From Saprospiraceae bacterium (GTDB lineage Bacteria; Bacteroidota; Bacteroidia; Chitinophagales; Saprospiraceae): a stretch of 64,000 nucleotides of DNA. The DNA lies in contig JABSSL010000020.1 of NCBI GenBank assembly GCA_013214355.1, positions 34,775 to 98,774 of the forward strand, given 5' to 3'. Below the pieces are notes generated by a model. It saw only the letters and a program-made list of their open reading frames with translations, was not told the DNA's origin and searched no databases. Positions 53,659 through 62,587 of this stretch are shown piece after piece; positions within the stretch are counted from its first letter, which is position 1, and each line of letters begins with the position of its first letter. Position numbers and translations under genes: made by a program.

Positions 53659-55212
53659 TTAGTGTAATTCGTAGGTGTTCATCAGCGCTTCATAAAGCAA
53701 ATGCCCTTGAAGCTCATATCCAGTTCTGGTAAAGTGTATCAAATCTTTTCCCGAAAGTCCCTCGGCGCGCCATTTCTGGACACCACCTGAAACCTTCATA
53801 ATCGCCTGCAGATCCCAGATCGCAGCGTGATATTTTTCTGCCGTTTCTATTAATACTTCCCTCGCAATCGGATTGGTTATTTTCCCGATTCGACCTCTTT
53901 TCAAGGCATCTGGGTTAGTCGTAACTAAAATAGCCGTATGGCTAGGTAATCGCTCTCTTACCGATGCTAGGAAGGCATCTACCTCATCCCGAAATCCCGC
54001 CTCCTTGAAGCCAGAAGACAATGCCTCATTGGTACCCAACGAAACCACTACTAAATCGGGCTCTAGAGTCGGCAATTGGTCCATGAAGTACTCTGCCCGG
54101 TTATAATGGTAAAAGGACGCTCCATTTACCCCAATGCTGTGATACAATAGGCCCGCACGCTTAGAATCCTCTACAGTAACGCCATAGATCAATCCCTTAC
54201 GTTGCTGTGCACTATGTTTTGCTCCTTTAATCACCAATTCATCAAATGAATTTTCGGAAAGGAATGACATCAAGCTTGGCTTAGAGCCTGAACCAGGCTG
54301 CTCAATATGTGCTAACTCTTGGAAAGGACGACCAGCAAAGGATGCTTGCGAACCTCCACTGCCAACGACCAATCGTTGACCTACTCTAATCAAACTGCCT
54401 CGTATGCCATTCCAACGTTGAAGCTGGCGTACACTGCAACGATACTTGCGTGCAATACCGGAGAGCGTTTCTCCGGAGCGTACCTTGTGGTATTTACGCG
54501 TGTAGTTGACGGGTTGGGCCGCCTTTTGTCCTTCCTTGAAGTGTCCTAATCGATAGTCAAAGTAGTCAGACCCTTCCTGGTAATACAAACTGACCTTATC
54601 AAAGGAGTAATCAAACAAGCTGTCAGGCTTGATTTGCATCACCATGGTAAAGTTCTGCTTTCGGGTCTGTATACCCATACCAGAAAGACCAATTGGAAGC
54701 CCGCTACGATCGTAAATATTGCGGCGATAATCCCACATGGCGTCCGTTCCTGACTTTAGATCAAGGGGGCTATTGGTATCCGCCAAACGGTAAGGAAAAA
54801 TAAAACCTCTTCCTACTGCTCCAAATCGTTGTTGTAGTAAGGTCCGAATTCTCCCCGTAAGCAGATCTGCCTGAATATGAGAATCACCAATATGCACTAC
54901 GGTTACTTTCCCTAGCTCTCGAGCCTCTAGGCCGCGCAATCGTTCAAAAAAAGGATGCAGTGCTTCTTCGTTGAGAATGGTATTTACGGACTGGTCAATA
55001 AAAGCTGGAAAGCTATCCAGTAAGCTGACGGCAGGAGGCAATTCATGAAATACCCTACCGTCTACGGTATCGGCCTGGTTCAGCTGGGCCTCAGCCAAGC
55101 TTAAGTCCTCAGCCGCTTCCTTATCGATCAGCTTTGATCGTGAAGCTGCAATGGTCCAACCAGCAGCCGCAGCTAACAATAGCAATAAGGAAATACGTTT
55201 AAACAATTTCAT
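53659..55212 (-). CDS. SGNH/GDSL hydrolase-like protein with inserted LysM domain
   Basis: The 517-residue protein has an N-terminal membrane anchor or signal (MKLFKRISLLLLLAAAAGWTIA). The SGNH blocks are complete: GDSH with Ser111 (109-112), Gly in GVNGASF (~364), Asn in LGTNEA (393-397), and Asp490/His493 in DLIHFT. Between blocks I and II, residues ~239-284 are a LysM domain (YHKVRSGETLSGIARKYRCS, QLQRWNGI, IRVGQRLVV), a peptidoglycan/GlcNAc binder. With the MBOAT partner it would act as an O-acetyltransferase or esterase on peptidoglycan or another GlcNAc-containing glycan. Its ATG overlaps the upstream gene's stop (TAATG). Confidence 0.9.
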   Translation of the reverse strand: MKLFKRISLLLLLAAAAGWTIAASRSKLIDKEAAEDLSLAEAQLNQADTVDGRVFHELPPAVSLLDSFPAFIDQSVNTILNEEALHPFFERLRGLEARELGKVTVVHIGDSHIQADLLTGRIRTLLQQRFGAVGRGFIFPYRLADTNSPLDLKSGTDAMWDYRRNIYDRSGLPIGLSGMGIQTRKQNFTMVMQIKPDSLFDYSFDKVSLYYQEGSDYFDYRLGHFKEGQKAAQPVNYTRKYHKVRSGETLSGIARKYRCSVRQLQRWNGIRGSLIRVGQRLVVGSGGSQASFAGRPFQELAHIEQPGSGSKPSLMSFLSENSFDELVIKGAKHSAQQRKGLIYGVTVEDSKRAGLLYHSIGVNGASFYHYNRAEYFMDQLPTLEPDLVVVSLGTNEALSSGFKEAGFRDEVDAFLASVRERLPSHTAILVTTNPDALKRGRIGKITNPIAREVLIETAEKYHAAIWDLQAIMKVSGGVQKWRAEGLSGKDLIHFTRTGYELQGHLLYEALMNTYELH

Positions 55213-56678
55213 TATTGGGGGGCGTTTGTATATTCTTCGTAGGCGTTCATCAAATAGCCTAGCAACAGCTTTCCGGCCTGATGCGCACCTCTAAAATTAA
55301 AGTGGGTATAGTCCAAATTAGCCCAGCGCGGTTCTTTTTCTTCCACCCATTCCACCATACTGCCTTCTCCTCCCATCGCTTCATAAAAACTAAAGAAACT
55401 AACATTCTCTCGGGCAGCAACTCGGCGCATGGCTTCATTCACCCTGGGTGTTCCAGGATCAGTGACCATCTCACTGTCTACCTTTATGGCTTTATCGGTT
55501 GGTCCAACCAATAGGATCGCAGCCCTTGGCATATGGCGCTTGATGTGGCGGATCACCCTTCGCATTTCTGCCCGATACCAACTATAATCCTCCATATCTG
55601 CATTGATCACATTCAGGCCATACTGCATAATCACTAAGTCATAATTCAACAGACTATCAAATTGCACCATCATGCCTCCGCTAACATGCGTCAACATCGC
55701 ACCTGAATTTCCTCGAGCAGAGAAGTTATCCAGGATAATGCCATTATCACTTTCTAGACTCACCCCATAGAGTGGCAAGTTTTCCGGCAGTTCAAATTCC
55801 AATCGAACCTTCTTGCAGGGCTCAGTCGTCACCCACAACTGATTGAGATGCTTTCGTTTATCTAATTCGTATTGGGTGGTATTTTCTCCTACGGTAACCT
55901 GCACAAAAGGTTGCTGATCGCTAGCGGGCAACAAAGAATCTCTCGCGGGCCGACCGTAGAAAAGTCGTGCCTTGGGAATACTTCGCAAGCCCGGAAAGAG
56001 CCGCACCGCACCATACTGGACCCAGTGTTTTTCTATTTCTTCAGTCGTAGTATCAATTTCTACCATGGCTGTGGAGTCCATGGCAATGGAATCCTCCTCT
56101 ATCTTAGGCTGCCTAGCCAGAAAGAATTCACCCGTTATATTGCGAGCAATGGCATACGGATTCTTCTTACCAAAGCGTAGACTTTCCCATTCCCCTCCGA
56201 TTTTATGCCGAACCGACTGACGAAAACCCGCCACCTGTGAATAAATGGGCATATACCCCACTCCCGCACCTCCAAAGCGCCTTTGTAAGCTATCTCTAAC
56301 CGTTTGTGAGATCAAATCTCCTTCAATGGAGGAATCTCCAAAATAGGCGATCCGGACTTGGCCATTTTGCGCGGATAGCCGTTCGAAAAAGGATTGTAGA
56401 TTAGCCGCATTATCAAACACGGTCGGGGGAGGAATAGGAATGGTATCGTCCTCAATGACAGGCACCAAGTCAATCGTATCTGGAGCCGCTAGTGCAAGGG
56501 TATCGACAGCAGCAGTTGTATCAGGCACTGTTTCCGCACCTCCGATTCCAAAAACGCTATAGCTTCGAAAGTTATCTTGAAGATATGGGATATTGGCGTG
56601 CAGCAAAGGGTAGACTGCTAGGAGGCAGACCGCAAAGAGGAGGGTAAAGAATGCTTGGGTGAATGTCCTTTGTTCCAA
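55212..56678 (-). CDS. SGNH/GDSL hydrolase-like protein, first gene of the O-acylation operon
   Basis: The 488-residue protein has a membrane anchor at residues 8-27 (AFFTLLFAVCLLAVYPLLH), an acidic Pro/Thr-rich linker (50-85), and an SGNH fold: block I YFGDSSIEGD (Ser116), block III QYGLNVIN, and DYTHF with Asp456/His459. It is a paralogue of the next gene but lacks the LysM insert. The start is uncertain: the first available codon in frame is TTG at 56678. Upstream, until a TGA at 56745-56747, the frame encodes KGGKYDYNRFRKPVV, which looks like real protein; an ATG in the neighbouring frame (MEASFL) would join it after a one-base change. Confidence 0.85.
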   Translation of the reverse strand: MEQRTFTQAFFTLLFAVCLLAVYPLLHANIPYLQDNFRSYSVFGIGGAETVPDTTAAVDTLALAAPDTIDLVPVIEDDTIPIPPPTVFDNAANLQSFFERLSAQNGQVRIAYFGDSSIEGDLISQTVRDSLQRRFGGAGVGYMPIYSQVAGFRQSVRHKIGGEWESLRFGKKNPYAIARNITGEFFLARQPKIEEDSIAMDSTAMVEIDTTTEEIEKHWVQYGAVRLFPGLRSIPKARLFYGRPARDSLLPASDQQPFVQVTVGENTTQYELDKRKHLNQLWVTTEPCKKVRLEFELPENLPLYGVSLESDNGIILDNFSARGNSGAMLTHVSGGMMVQFDSLLNYDLVIMQYGLNVINADMEDYSWYRAEMRRVIRHIKRHMPRAAILLVGPTDKAIKVDSEMVTDPGTPRVNEAMRRVAARENVSFFSFYEAMGGEGSMVEWVEEKEPRWANLDYTHFNFRGAHQAGKLLLGYLMNAYEEYTNAPQ

Positions 56679-56919
56679 TACAACTGGTTTTCTGAATCGG
56701 TTATAGTCGTACTTTCCGCCTTTACCAAGAAACTTGCTTCCATCTCAAAATAAGTCATTACCGGGCTCCTTGGCTTGAAAACGAGTGCAAAGTTAAGCAT
56801 TCAGCTGCATACATTCGAGCTTTCAGCGGATCTGGCTCCCATAAACTTCGAATGAATAGCACTGGACTATTCAGAATAATTTCTAATTTCCTGAAGATTT
56901 CCTAACCAAACCTCCAAGT

Positions 56920-58179
56920 ATGCGTCACTCCTTGGTTCTACTCTTATGCAGTTTATCTTTCCATTTATCGGCCCAAAATTCCACCTTGCTTCTTCCGGAT
57001 TACCTTTTTGACGGTGAAGAAATGCAAAAAGATTGGGGTTTAATTTTTCAAGGAGATACCATCGTAACGGTAGGTCCTACAATAGAATTGCGTCGGAAGC
57101 CAGTGAGCGAAGTGATCGAGTTGCCGGGTGCAACCCTCTTGCCGGGCTTGATAGAGGGGCATTCTCACCTTCTGTTACATCCCTATAATGAAACCAGTTG
57201 GAATGATCAGGTCCTTAAGGAAAGTCACGCCGAACGCGTAGCCAGAGCCGTCGTTCATGCGGAGAAAACCCTGTTGGCAGGATTCACTGCTAGCCGCGAC
57301 CTTGGTTCTGAAGGGGCAGGATATGCGGATGTCGGTATCAGAACAGCCATAGAAAAGGGCGTTATTCCCGGGCCAAGACTCCAAGTAGCTGGACCAGCTA
57401 TTGTGGCGACGGGTAGTTATGGTCCGAAAGGCTTTGCACCACACGTAAGGCCACCTTTAGGAGCGCATGCAGCGGATGGTGTGGATGGGCTAATAAAGGA
57501 GGTGCGCACCCAAATTGGTCACGGAGCGGATTTCATTAAAGTATATGCCGACTATCGCTGGGGCCCGGACGGTGAAGCTCGGCCCAGCTTTTCCATAGAA
57601 GAGTTAGCGTTAATCGTAAAAACTGCCGCCAGCAGTGGTCGTGTAGTGGCAGCCCATGCCGCAACAGCAGAAGGGATGCGTCGGGCCACATTGGCGGGAG
57701 TCGTTAGCATTGAGCATGGCGATGGAGGTACAGCAGAAGTTTTTCAATTAATGGCAGAAAAAGGTGTTTCTCTTTGCCCTACTATTGCTGCGGGTGATGC
57801 TATCAGCCAGTATCGAGGTTGGCAGAAAGGACAAGGTGATGAGCCGTCCAGGATTAAGCGAAAGCGAGAATCAATGAAATTGGCTTTAGCAGCGGGTGTA
57901 ATGATTAATACGGGAGGCGATGTCGGTGTTTTTCCACATGGTGATAATGTTCGAGAGCTAGAACTGATGGTGGAATATGGGATGAGTCCACTGGCCACCT
58001 TGAGATCAACGACAACTATAAACGCAAGGGTCATGGGTTGGGAGGATCGCTTAGGTAGCCTCCAATCGGGGCTATGGGCAGATCTTCTAATCGTAGATGG
58101 TCGGCCAGATCTAAACATTTCGGACTTAAGGCAGGTAAAAGGAGTGATAAAGGGGGGAAAATGGGTGGTAAGAAAATAA
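56920..58179 (+). CDS. exported metal-dependent amidohydrolase
   Basis: The 419-residue product has a signal peptide (MRHSLVLLLCSLSFHLSAQ) and the TIM-barrel amidohydrolase motifs: LLPGLIEGHSHLLLH (HxH), FIKVYADY (the lysine that can be carboxylated), AAHAAT and IEHGDG (metal histidines), and NTGGDVGVF (catalytic Asp). ADLLIVDG and VIKGGKWVVRK form the small beta-sandwich. It resembles secreted prolidase or imidazolonepropionase-like enzymes, which cleave dipeptides or cyclic amides; the substrate is unknown. It is a single gene, divergent from the SGNH operon. Confidence 0.9.
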   Translation: MRHSLVLLLCSLSFHLSAQNSTLLLPDYLFDGEEMQKDWGLIFQGDTIVTVGPTIELRRKPVSEVIELPGATLLPGLIEGHSHLLLHPYNETSWNDQVLKESHAERVARAVVHAEKTLLAGFTASRDLGSEGAGYADVGIRTAIEKGVIPGPRLQVAGPAIVATGSYGPKGFAPHVRPPLGAHAADGVDGLIKEVRTQIGHGADFIKVYADYRWGPDGEARPSFSIEELALIVKTAASSGRVVAAHAATAEGMRRATLAGVVSIEHGDGGTAEVFQLMAEKGVSLCPTIAAGDAISQYRGWQKGQGDEPSRIKRKRESMKLALAAGVMINTGGDVGVFPHGDNVRELELMVEYGMSPLATLRSTTTINARVMGWEDRLGSLQSGLWADLLIVDGRPDLNISDLRQVKGVIKGGKWVVRK

Positions 58180-58183
58180 AAAA

Positions 58184-58204
58184 GTCGTGCCACAAAGACA
58201 CGAC
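58184..58204 (+). terminator. weak hairpin after the amidohydrolase
   Basis: A 6-bp stem (gtcgtg / cacgac) with a nine-base loop starts 5 bp after the stop, preceded by a run of A and without a T-tract. It is possibly a weak terminator. Confidence 0.35.
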
Positions 58205-58473
58205 CTGCCAAATTGAACTAGTATGAAAAAACTCTATAGTAATAACTCCAAAGATGTTGAAATGTTGCATGCTGGTGTGAGGATATCTGAAATATCCGAC
58301 CAACACCCTTTTTTCCTCGTTGAACGGCTAACAAAAACAGATAGGAATAATTGCACTTTTTCATCTGCAATAATGTGAGCTTGAAGGGGATAGTTTCTCA
58401 TTTGAGCTATTGTAGGAGGAATCTCGCCGATAGGCAGACATTTTTCGATAATTTTACAGGAGAATTCCAGTCG

Positions 58474-59556
58474 ATGCAGAATAAGCTTATTGAAATCATC
58501 AAACGCATAGGGCCCCACCTCTTGTTTTGGGCCGGGGTCGTATCAGTATACTACCGCAATGCACAGATCCGGGAATGGACAGAGCATTTTTGGGAGTATA
58601 TGGGATGGGTGCTTCCCGTTGATATCGCTGCCGTTTATTTTGCTGCTTACCTATTAATTCCTTATTTCCTGCTACGAAAGCGCTATACGACCTTCTTAAT
58701 TCTATTTCTGATTTCCAATGCCTTTTTTGTACTGCTAGAGAACGGGATCTACCATTACATCGTGAATCCCTATATGGAAAAGGTTTACGACCAGCCATTC
58801 TTTTACCTACCTCGCATTTGGAGCATTATTCTAGGCATGGACGTATATGTCTTTCTTTTCTGCGGCATACAATTGTATCGATACTGGGTCAGAGATCAGA
58901 AGAAACAATCGGAATTGATCCAGCAAAGCCTTAGCAGTGAATTGGCACTGCTTCGTTCTCAAATCAACCCTCACTTCCTCTTCAACACGCTGAATAACAT
59001 AGACTTACTGGTCTTCAAGGACCAGCAGAAGGCCTCCGACTCCATCGTCAAACTCTCGGAGATCATGCGATATATGCTGTACGAAGCAAATACAGAATCC
59101 GTCCCCCTATACAAAGAGGTGCAATACCTGGAAAGTATGGTTGACCTGATCCGCTTACGCGTAAAAGATCCCAACTTTATCCAGTTCGAGGTAAATGGTA
59201 ATCCACAAGGCAAGATGATACCGCCTATGCTATTGGTACCTTTCGTCGAAAATGCCTATAAACACGGTAAGAAAACGGGCCAAGCCCCCGGCATTAGTAT
59301 TAAATTAGAGATCGGGAAAGTATATTATCAGCTCTATGTTTTCAATCGGAAAGATACCGGTCATGTAGAGGCTAAGGATTTCACGGGAGGTATTGGACTA
59401 AACAATGTAAAGCGTAGACTAGATCTACTCTATCCCAACGAATATAAGTTGGATATTAAGGACGAGCTCCAATCTTTTGAGGTGAGTTTGCGGCTGCCAA
59501 TCGGCCGCAGCATAGAGGAAGCCAAAACCATAGCACTCCCTACTAAAACCACTTAA
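58474..59556 (+). CDS. LytS/YehU-type sensor histidine kinase
   Basis: I start at the ATG at 58474 (MQNKLIEIIKRIGPHLLFW, 360 residues); the upstream frame lacks a membrane segment. Four transmembrane helices fill the first ~150 residues. A coiled-coil linker follows, then the His_kinase domain with LRSQINPHFLFNTLNNI (phosphate-accepting His in the NPHFLFN motif) and the ATPase domain (LVPFVENAYKHGKK, GGIGLNNVKRRL). It senses an unknown signal and phosphorylates the LytTR regulator whose ATG lies 2 bp after its stop. Confidence 0.94.
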   Translation: MQNKLIEIIKRIGPHLLFWAGVVSVYYRNAQIREWTEHFWEYMGWVLPVDIAAVYFAAYLLIPYFLLRKRYTTFLILFLISNAFFVLLENGIYHYIVNPYMEKVYDQPFFYLPRIWSIILGMDVYVFLFCGIQLYRYWVRDQKKQSELIQQSLSSELALLRSQINPHFLFNTLNNIDLLVFKDQQKASDSIVKLSEIMRYMLYEANTESVPLYKEVQYLESMVDLIRLRVKDPNFIQFEVNGNPQGKMIPPMLLVPFVENAYKHGKKTGQAPGISIKLEIGKVYYQLYVFNRKDTGHVEAKDFTGGIGLNNVKRRLDLLYPNEYKLDIKDELQSFEVSLRLPIGRSIEEAKTIALPTKTT

Positions 59557-59558
59557 TC

Positions 59559-60281
59559 ATGAAACTTAGTTGCATTGCAGTAGACGATGAGCCCTTGGCG
59601 CTCGAAAAAATGGAAACCTACATTGCCAAGGTGGATTACCTCGACCTTCGGGGCACCTTTGACAATGCCTTTGATGCCTTGAACTTTTTGCGGCAAGAGC
59701 GAGTGGATCTAATGTTTTTGGACATTCAAATGGATGAACTGACCGGCATCCAATTGCTGGAGGTATTAAAGAATCAACCTAAGGTTATTCTTACTACGGC
59801 CTATGATCAATATGCGCTGAGAGGCTACGAATTGGATGTGGTCGATTATCTCCTCAAGCCCTTTAGCTTCCAACGCTTTCTGAAAGCCGCAGAAAAAGTA
59901 TTTGAAAGTGCCCGTCAGGTACAACAGCCCGCCAGCATCTCCCCCGCCAGTACGGATAAAGACTTCATCCTGGTCCGCTCCGAATACCGTCTACAAAAAA
60001 TTAAACTACAAGACATTCAATATATTGAAGGGATGAAGGATTATTCCCGCATCTTTACACCCACAAATAAGATCATGACGCTTCAAAATCTCAAGAAGTT
60101 GGAAGAGGTCCTCCCCTGCCCTCCTTTTCTTCGAGTACATAAGTCTTTTATCATTTCTGTGGATCGAGTGGATAGTATTGGTAAAAATGATATCGTGGTA
60201 GCAGAACGTACGATTCCGATTGGGGGACTGTATAAGAAGACTTTTCTGGATTATTTGGATAAGCAAAAGTTGATTGGGTGA
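59559..60281 (+). CDS. LytTR family response regulator
   Basis: The 240-residue protein has an N-terminal receiver domain (AVDDEPLALEKME, phosphorylated Asp in LMFLDIQMDELTG, TTAYDQYALRGYE, DYLLKPFS) and a C-terminal LytTR DNA-binding domain (FILVRSEYRLQKIKLQDIQYI, FLRVHKSFIISVDRV). It pairs with the kinase immediately upstream. Targets are unknown. A TTTAATG heptamer array begins 9 bp after the stop and fills the gap to the convergent kinase gene. Confidence 0.95.
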   Translation: MKLSCIAVDDEPLALEKMETYIAKVDYLDLRGTFDNAFDALNFLRQERVDLMFLDIQMDELTGIQLLEVLKNQPKVILTTAYDQYALRGYELDVVDYLLKPFSFQRFLKAAEKVFESARQVQQPASISPASTDKDFILVRSEYRLQKIKLQDIQYIEGMKDYSRIFTPTNKIMTLQNLKKLEEVLPCPPFLRVHKSFIISVDRVDSIGKNDIVVAERTIPIGGLYKKTFLDYLDKQKLIG

Positions 60282-60289
60282 TGGTAATG

Positions 60290-60324
60290 ATTAATGTTTA
60301 ATGTTTAATGTTTAATGTTTAATG
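60290..60324 (+). repeat. tandem heptamer array TTTAATG (4 full copies)
   Basis: Four exact copies of TTTAATG (60297-60324) after a near copy ATTAATG (60290-60296). The array lies between the LytTR stop and the stop of the convergent kinase gene and fills most of that 46-bp gap. The unit matches the array at 46109-46154. Confidence 0.9.
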
Positions 60325-60327
60325 GAA

Positions 60328-62097
60328 TTAGCTTTTTTCTTTCGGTATGGAAAAATAGAAATGGCTACCCTGCCCTTTCTCTGATTCTAACCATATTCTA
60401 TTCCCCGTCTTTTCTAGGATACTTTTGCAAATAGCCAACCCCAAACCGGAGGATTGAGTCAGGCTTTTATTAGCCAAGGTGGCAAAGGGTTGAAATATCT
60501 GCTCATGAAAACTGGGATCAATTCCTTTGCCATTCTCACTAACTTTAAACACGCCTTTTCCAGCCTTTTCCTCCAGGCTGACTTCAACTTTAGGAGCATT
60601 TGTATCATTGTGAACTAGACCATTTCGGATTAAATTGCGCAAGACCAGCCCCAGCATGGAGGCAGAGAAATAGACTTCCTTTATTCCATCATGATTGTGG
60701 AACCGGACTTGGCCATTCCTTTCCTCTATCGCCCCTTGTAATTCATCACAAACTTCTTGAAAAACTTGAGCTACTGGTACTCGTTTATATTCCATTTCAT
60801 CACTAGCTAAGTTGATATAAGTCCGAAGCGACTCTATAATCTGGTAGGAGGTGTTGGAGTTGGCCATAATGAAGCCCAGGTATTCCTGAAAACGAGGGAT
60901 ATCTACCTGTTTCTGCTTTAGGGACCTATCAATTAGTCCGGCAAAACTATTAATGTTTCGTATCGGCTCTTTAAGGTCATGGGAAGTGATGTAGGTAAAG
61001 TGGGTTAGATCCTGATTTTTCGCCTGAAGTTCTGTATTGAGTAAGGTCAGCTTTCTTTTGGATTTTGCTTGAAAGTAAAGGATGGTTGAGAGCGTCACAA
61101 AGACTAAAATAGTGAGTAAGCCTGCACCATACATCAGTTGCTTTTCCAACTCTCTTTTATGCTGAAAATCAACTATCTGCTTTTCTTCTTCGAATGCATT
61201 TGTGAGTAGAGTCTCAATAATTTGATAAGAGCTAGGAGCCTGATAGGTTGCTTGCTGCTCCAAGAAACCGTGACTCATGGTTTCATAGGCCTGCCTAAAG
61301 TTTTGTTGTCGAGCCTGTATTTTTGCATGATGATAGTTCAGGTCATCTACGTAGTAGAACAAGCGTTCTCGAGCCTTTGTCGAATGAAAAGCGGCCTTTT
61401 CCAGGTCATCTAGCTGAAAATAAGCCATGCTCATTCCATAATGACATTCTCCTGCCTCTTTCCGTTCATTTTGTTCATCACTGAGCGTAATTCCCGCTTG
61501 AAAAGCGTGCAGGGCAGAATCTATTTCCTCCTCCGCCAGATGAGCCAAACCCAATTGGAAGTAGATATACCCAAAGGAGGTAGAGATGTTCGCCCGATCT
61601 TTCAACTCCATAGCTTGCCTACAAATCGTTTTCACACTATCCCATTCTTCTTTCAACCTGTAGGCTGTAGCAATCGTATACAAACTAAACAACTCTCGAT
61701 AAGGAACCTCCTCCTTTCTGGCCCAACGCACATTTTCTTGGATTACCTGTAAGCCCTTATCATAGGCCCCAATTTCAACATATATCGAAGCTAAATTATG
61801 ATTGGTTAACTGGATAAGATCAAAATCCTGGAGATTAGCTAGTTCCTTAGCCCTTAATAACCAATTCAGTGCTTCCAGAAACTGGGATTGAAACAGCATA
61901 TAGATACCATAGTTCGTGCAATAGCTAGCCATTGAGCTTCCCAAAGAGTCTACCCCGATTACCCGCCGGGCCTCAGCAAGGTCATCAATCCCATTGTTGG
62001 ACTCTCCCCGGCGCAAGTCATTTTGGAACTTGTTCAGATAAATCTGCACACTAAGATCACGGTCCTCTTGCGAAACTAAGGACAGGGCCCGATCCAA
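60328..62097 (-). CDS. TPR histidine kinase, C-terminal part of a gene interrupted by an in-frame stop
   Basis: This 589-codon frame starts at a TTG (62097), but the true gene almost certainly continues upstream in the same frame through a TAA at 62137-62139 to 62400. It encodes TPR-type helices (~1-310), one membrane helix (~322-342, MYGAGLLTILVFVTLSTILYF), a HisKA domain with His373 (FTYITSHDLKEPIRN) and an HATPase domain (VLRNLIRNGLVHND, SSGLGLAICKSILEKTG). The G1 box reads SENGKGI: Glu stands where the adenine-binding Asp (DNGxGI) is expected, another sign of decay or divergence. With the upstream fragment the protein would be 690 residues. It converges with the LytTR gene. Confidence 0.8.
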   Translation of the reverse strand: MDRALSLVSQEDRDLSVQIYLNKFQNDLRRGESNNGIDDLAEARRVIGVDSLGSSMASYCTNYGIYMLFQSQFLEALNWLLRAKELANLQDFDLIQLTNHNLASIYVEIGAYDKGLQVIQENVRWARKEEVPYRELFSLYTIATAYRLKEEWDSVKTICRQAMELKDRANISTSFGYIYFQLGLAHLAEEEIDSALHAFQAGITLSDEQNERKEAGECHYGMSMAYFQLDDLEKAAFHSTKARERLFYYVDDLNYHHAKIQARQQNFRQAYETMSHGFLEQQATYQAPSSYQIIETLLTNAFEEEKQIVDFQHKRELEKQLMYGAGLLTILVFVTLSTILYFQAKSKRKLTLLNTELQAKNQDLTHFTYITSHDLKEPIRNINSFAGLIDRSLKQKQVDIPRFQEYLGFIMANSNTSYQIIESLRTYINLASDEMEYKRVPVAQVFQEVCDELQGAIEERNGQVRFHNHDGIKEVYFSASMLGLVLRNLIRNGLVHNDTNAPKVEVSLEEKAGKGVFKVSENGKGIDPSFHEQIFQPFATLANKSLTQSSGLGLAICKSILEKTGNRIWLESEKGQGSHFYFSIPKEKS

Positions 62098-62136
62098 GAT
62101 CGAATCTGATGTGTTGAACTGGTTATTTCGTAGTAG

Positions 62137-62400
62137 TTATTTACCCAAGGCGAGATAGGAGGCAGCCAACTGCCTTGAATGCCCTTGATCCTTGACCAGG
62201 TCTATAGATGCTTGAGCAAGTCCAATAGCAGAATCCAACTGATGCCGACGCAAGAAATGCTCCGCCAGGGCAAGGGAAATTCGATGTTTTTCCTGGAGAT
62301 CCTGCGTACTAGAATAAAGGGTTAGTAAACTATCTGTAGACGTTGCTACCAGGCTATTATAGGTAAATAGCGACATGAACAACACGGACACATACTTCAT
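62137..62400 (-). CDS. TPR histidine kinase, N-terminal fragment before the in-frame stop
   Basis: This 87-residue frame starts with a signal peptide (MKYVSVLFMSLFTYNSLVATS) and TPR-like helices (EKHRISLALAEHFLRRHQLDSAIGLAQASIDL, ending ASYLALGK), then stops at TAA 62137-62139. The 13 codons between that TAA and the TTG at 62097 are in the same frame (LLRNNQFNTSDSI) and continue the helical repeat without a break. This is the start of the kinase gene, cut by a nonsense codon. If the stop is genuine, the product is a short exported TPR peptide and the kinase is probably dead. Confidence 0.75.
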   Translation of the reverse strand: MKYVSVLFMSLFTYNSLVATSTDSLLTLYSSTQDLQEKHRISLALAEHFLRRHQLDSAIGLAQASIDLVKDQGHSRQLAASYLALGK

Positions 62401-62587
62401 ATCATACTTCTAAGTCATCATGATTCCTATCTAGCGCTTCATTGGATCATGACGGTGCTAAAAATACAAGATTTTACATTATAATAAAAGTGATATGTCG
62501 TTCTAGTGGATGAATAGAAAAAAGAGGGTGAAAATCGCCCCTAGGTAAGTCATCGTTCCCTCATAGATTCTTTTAATGCCCAATTCT

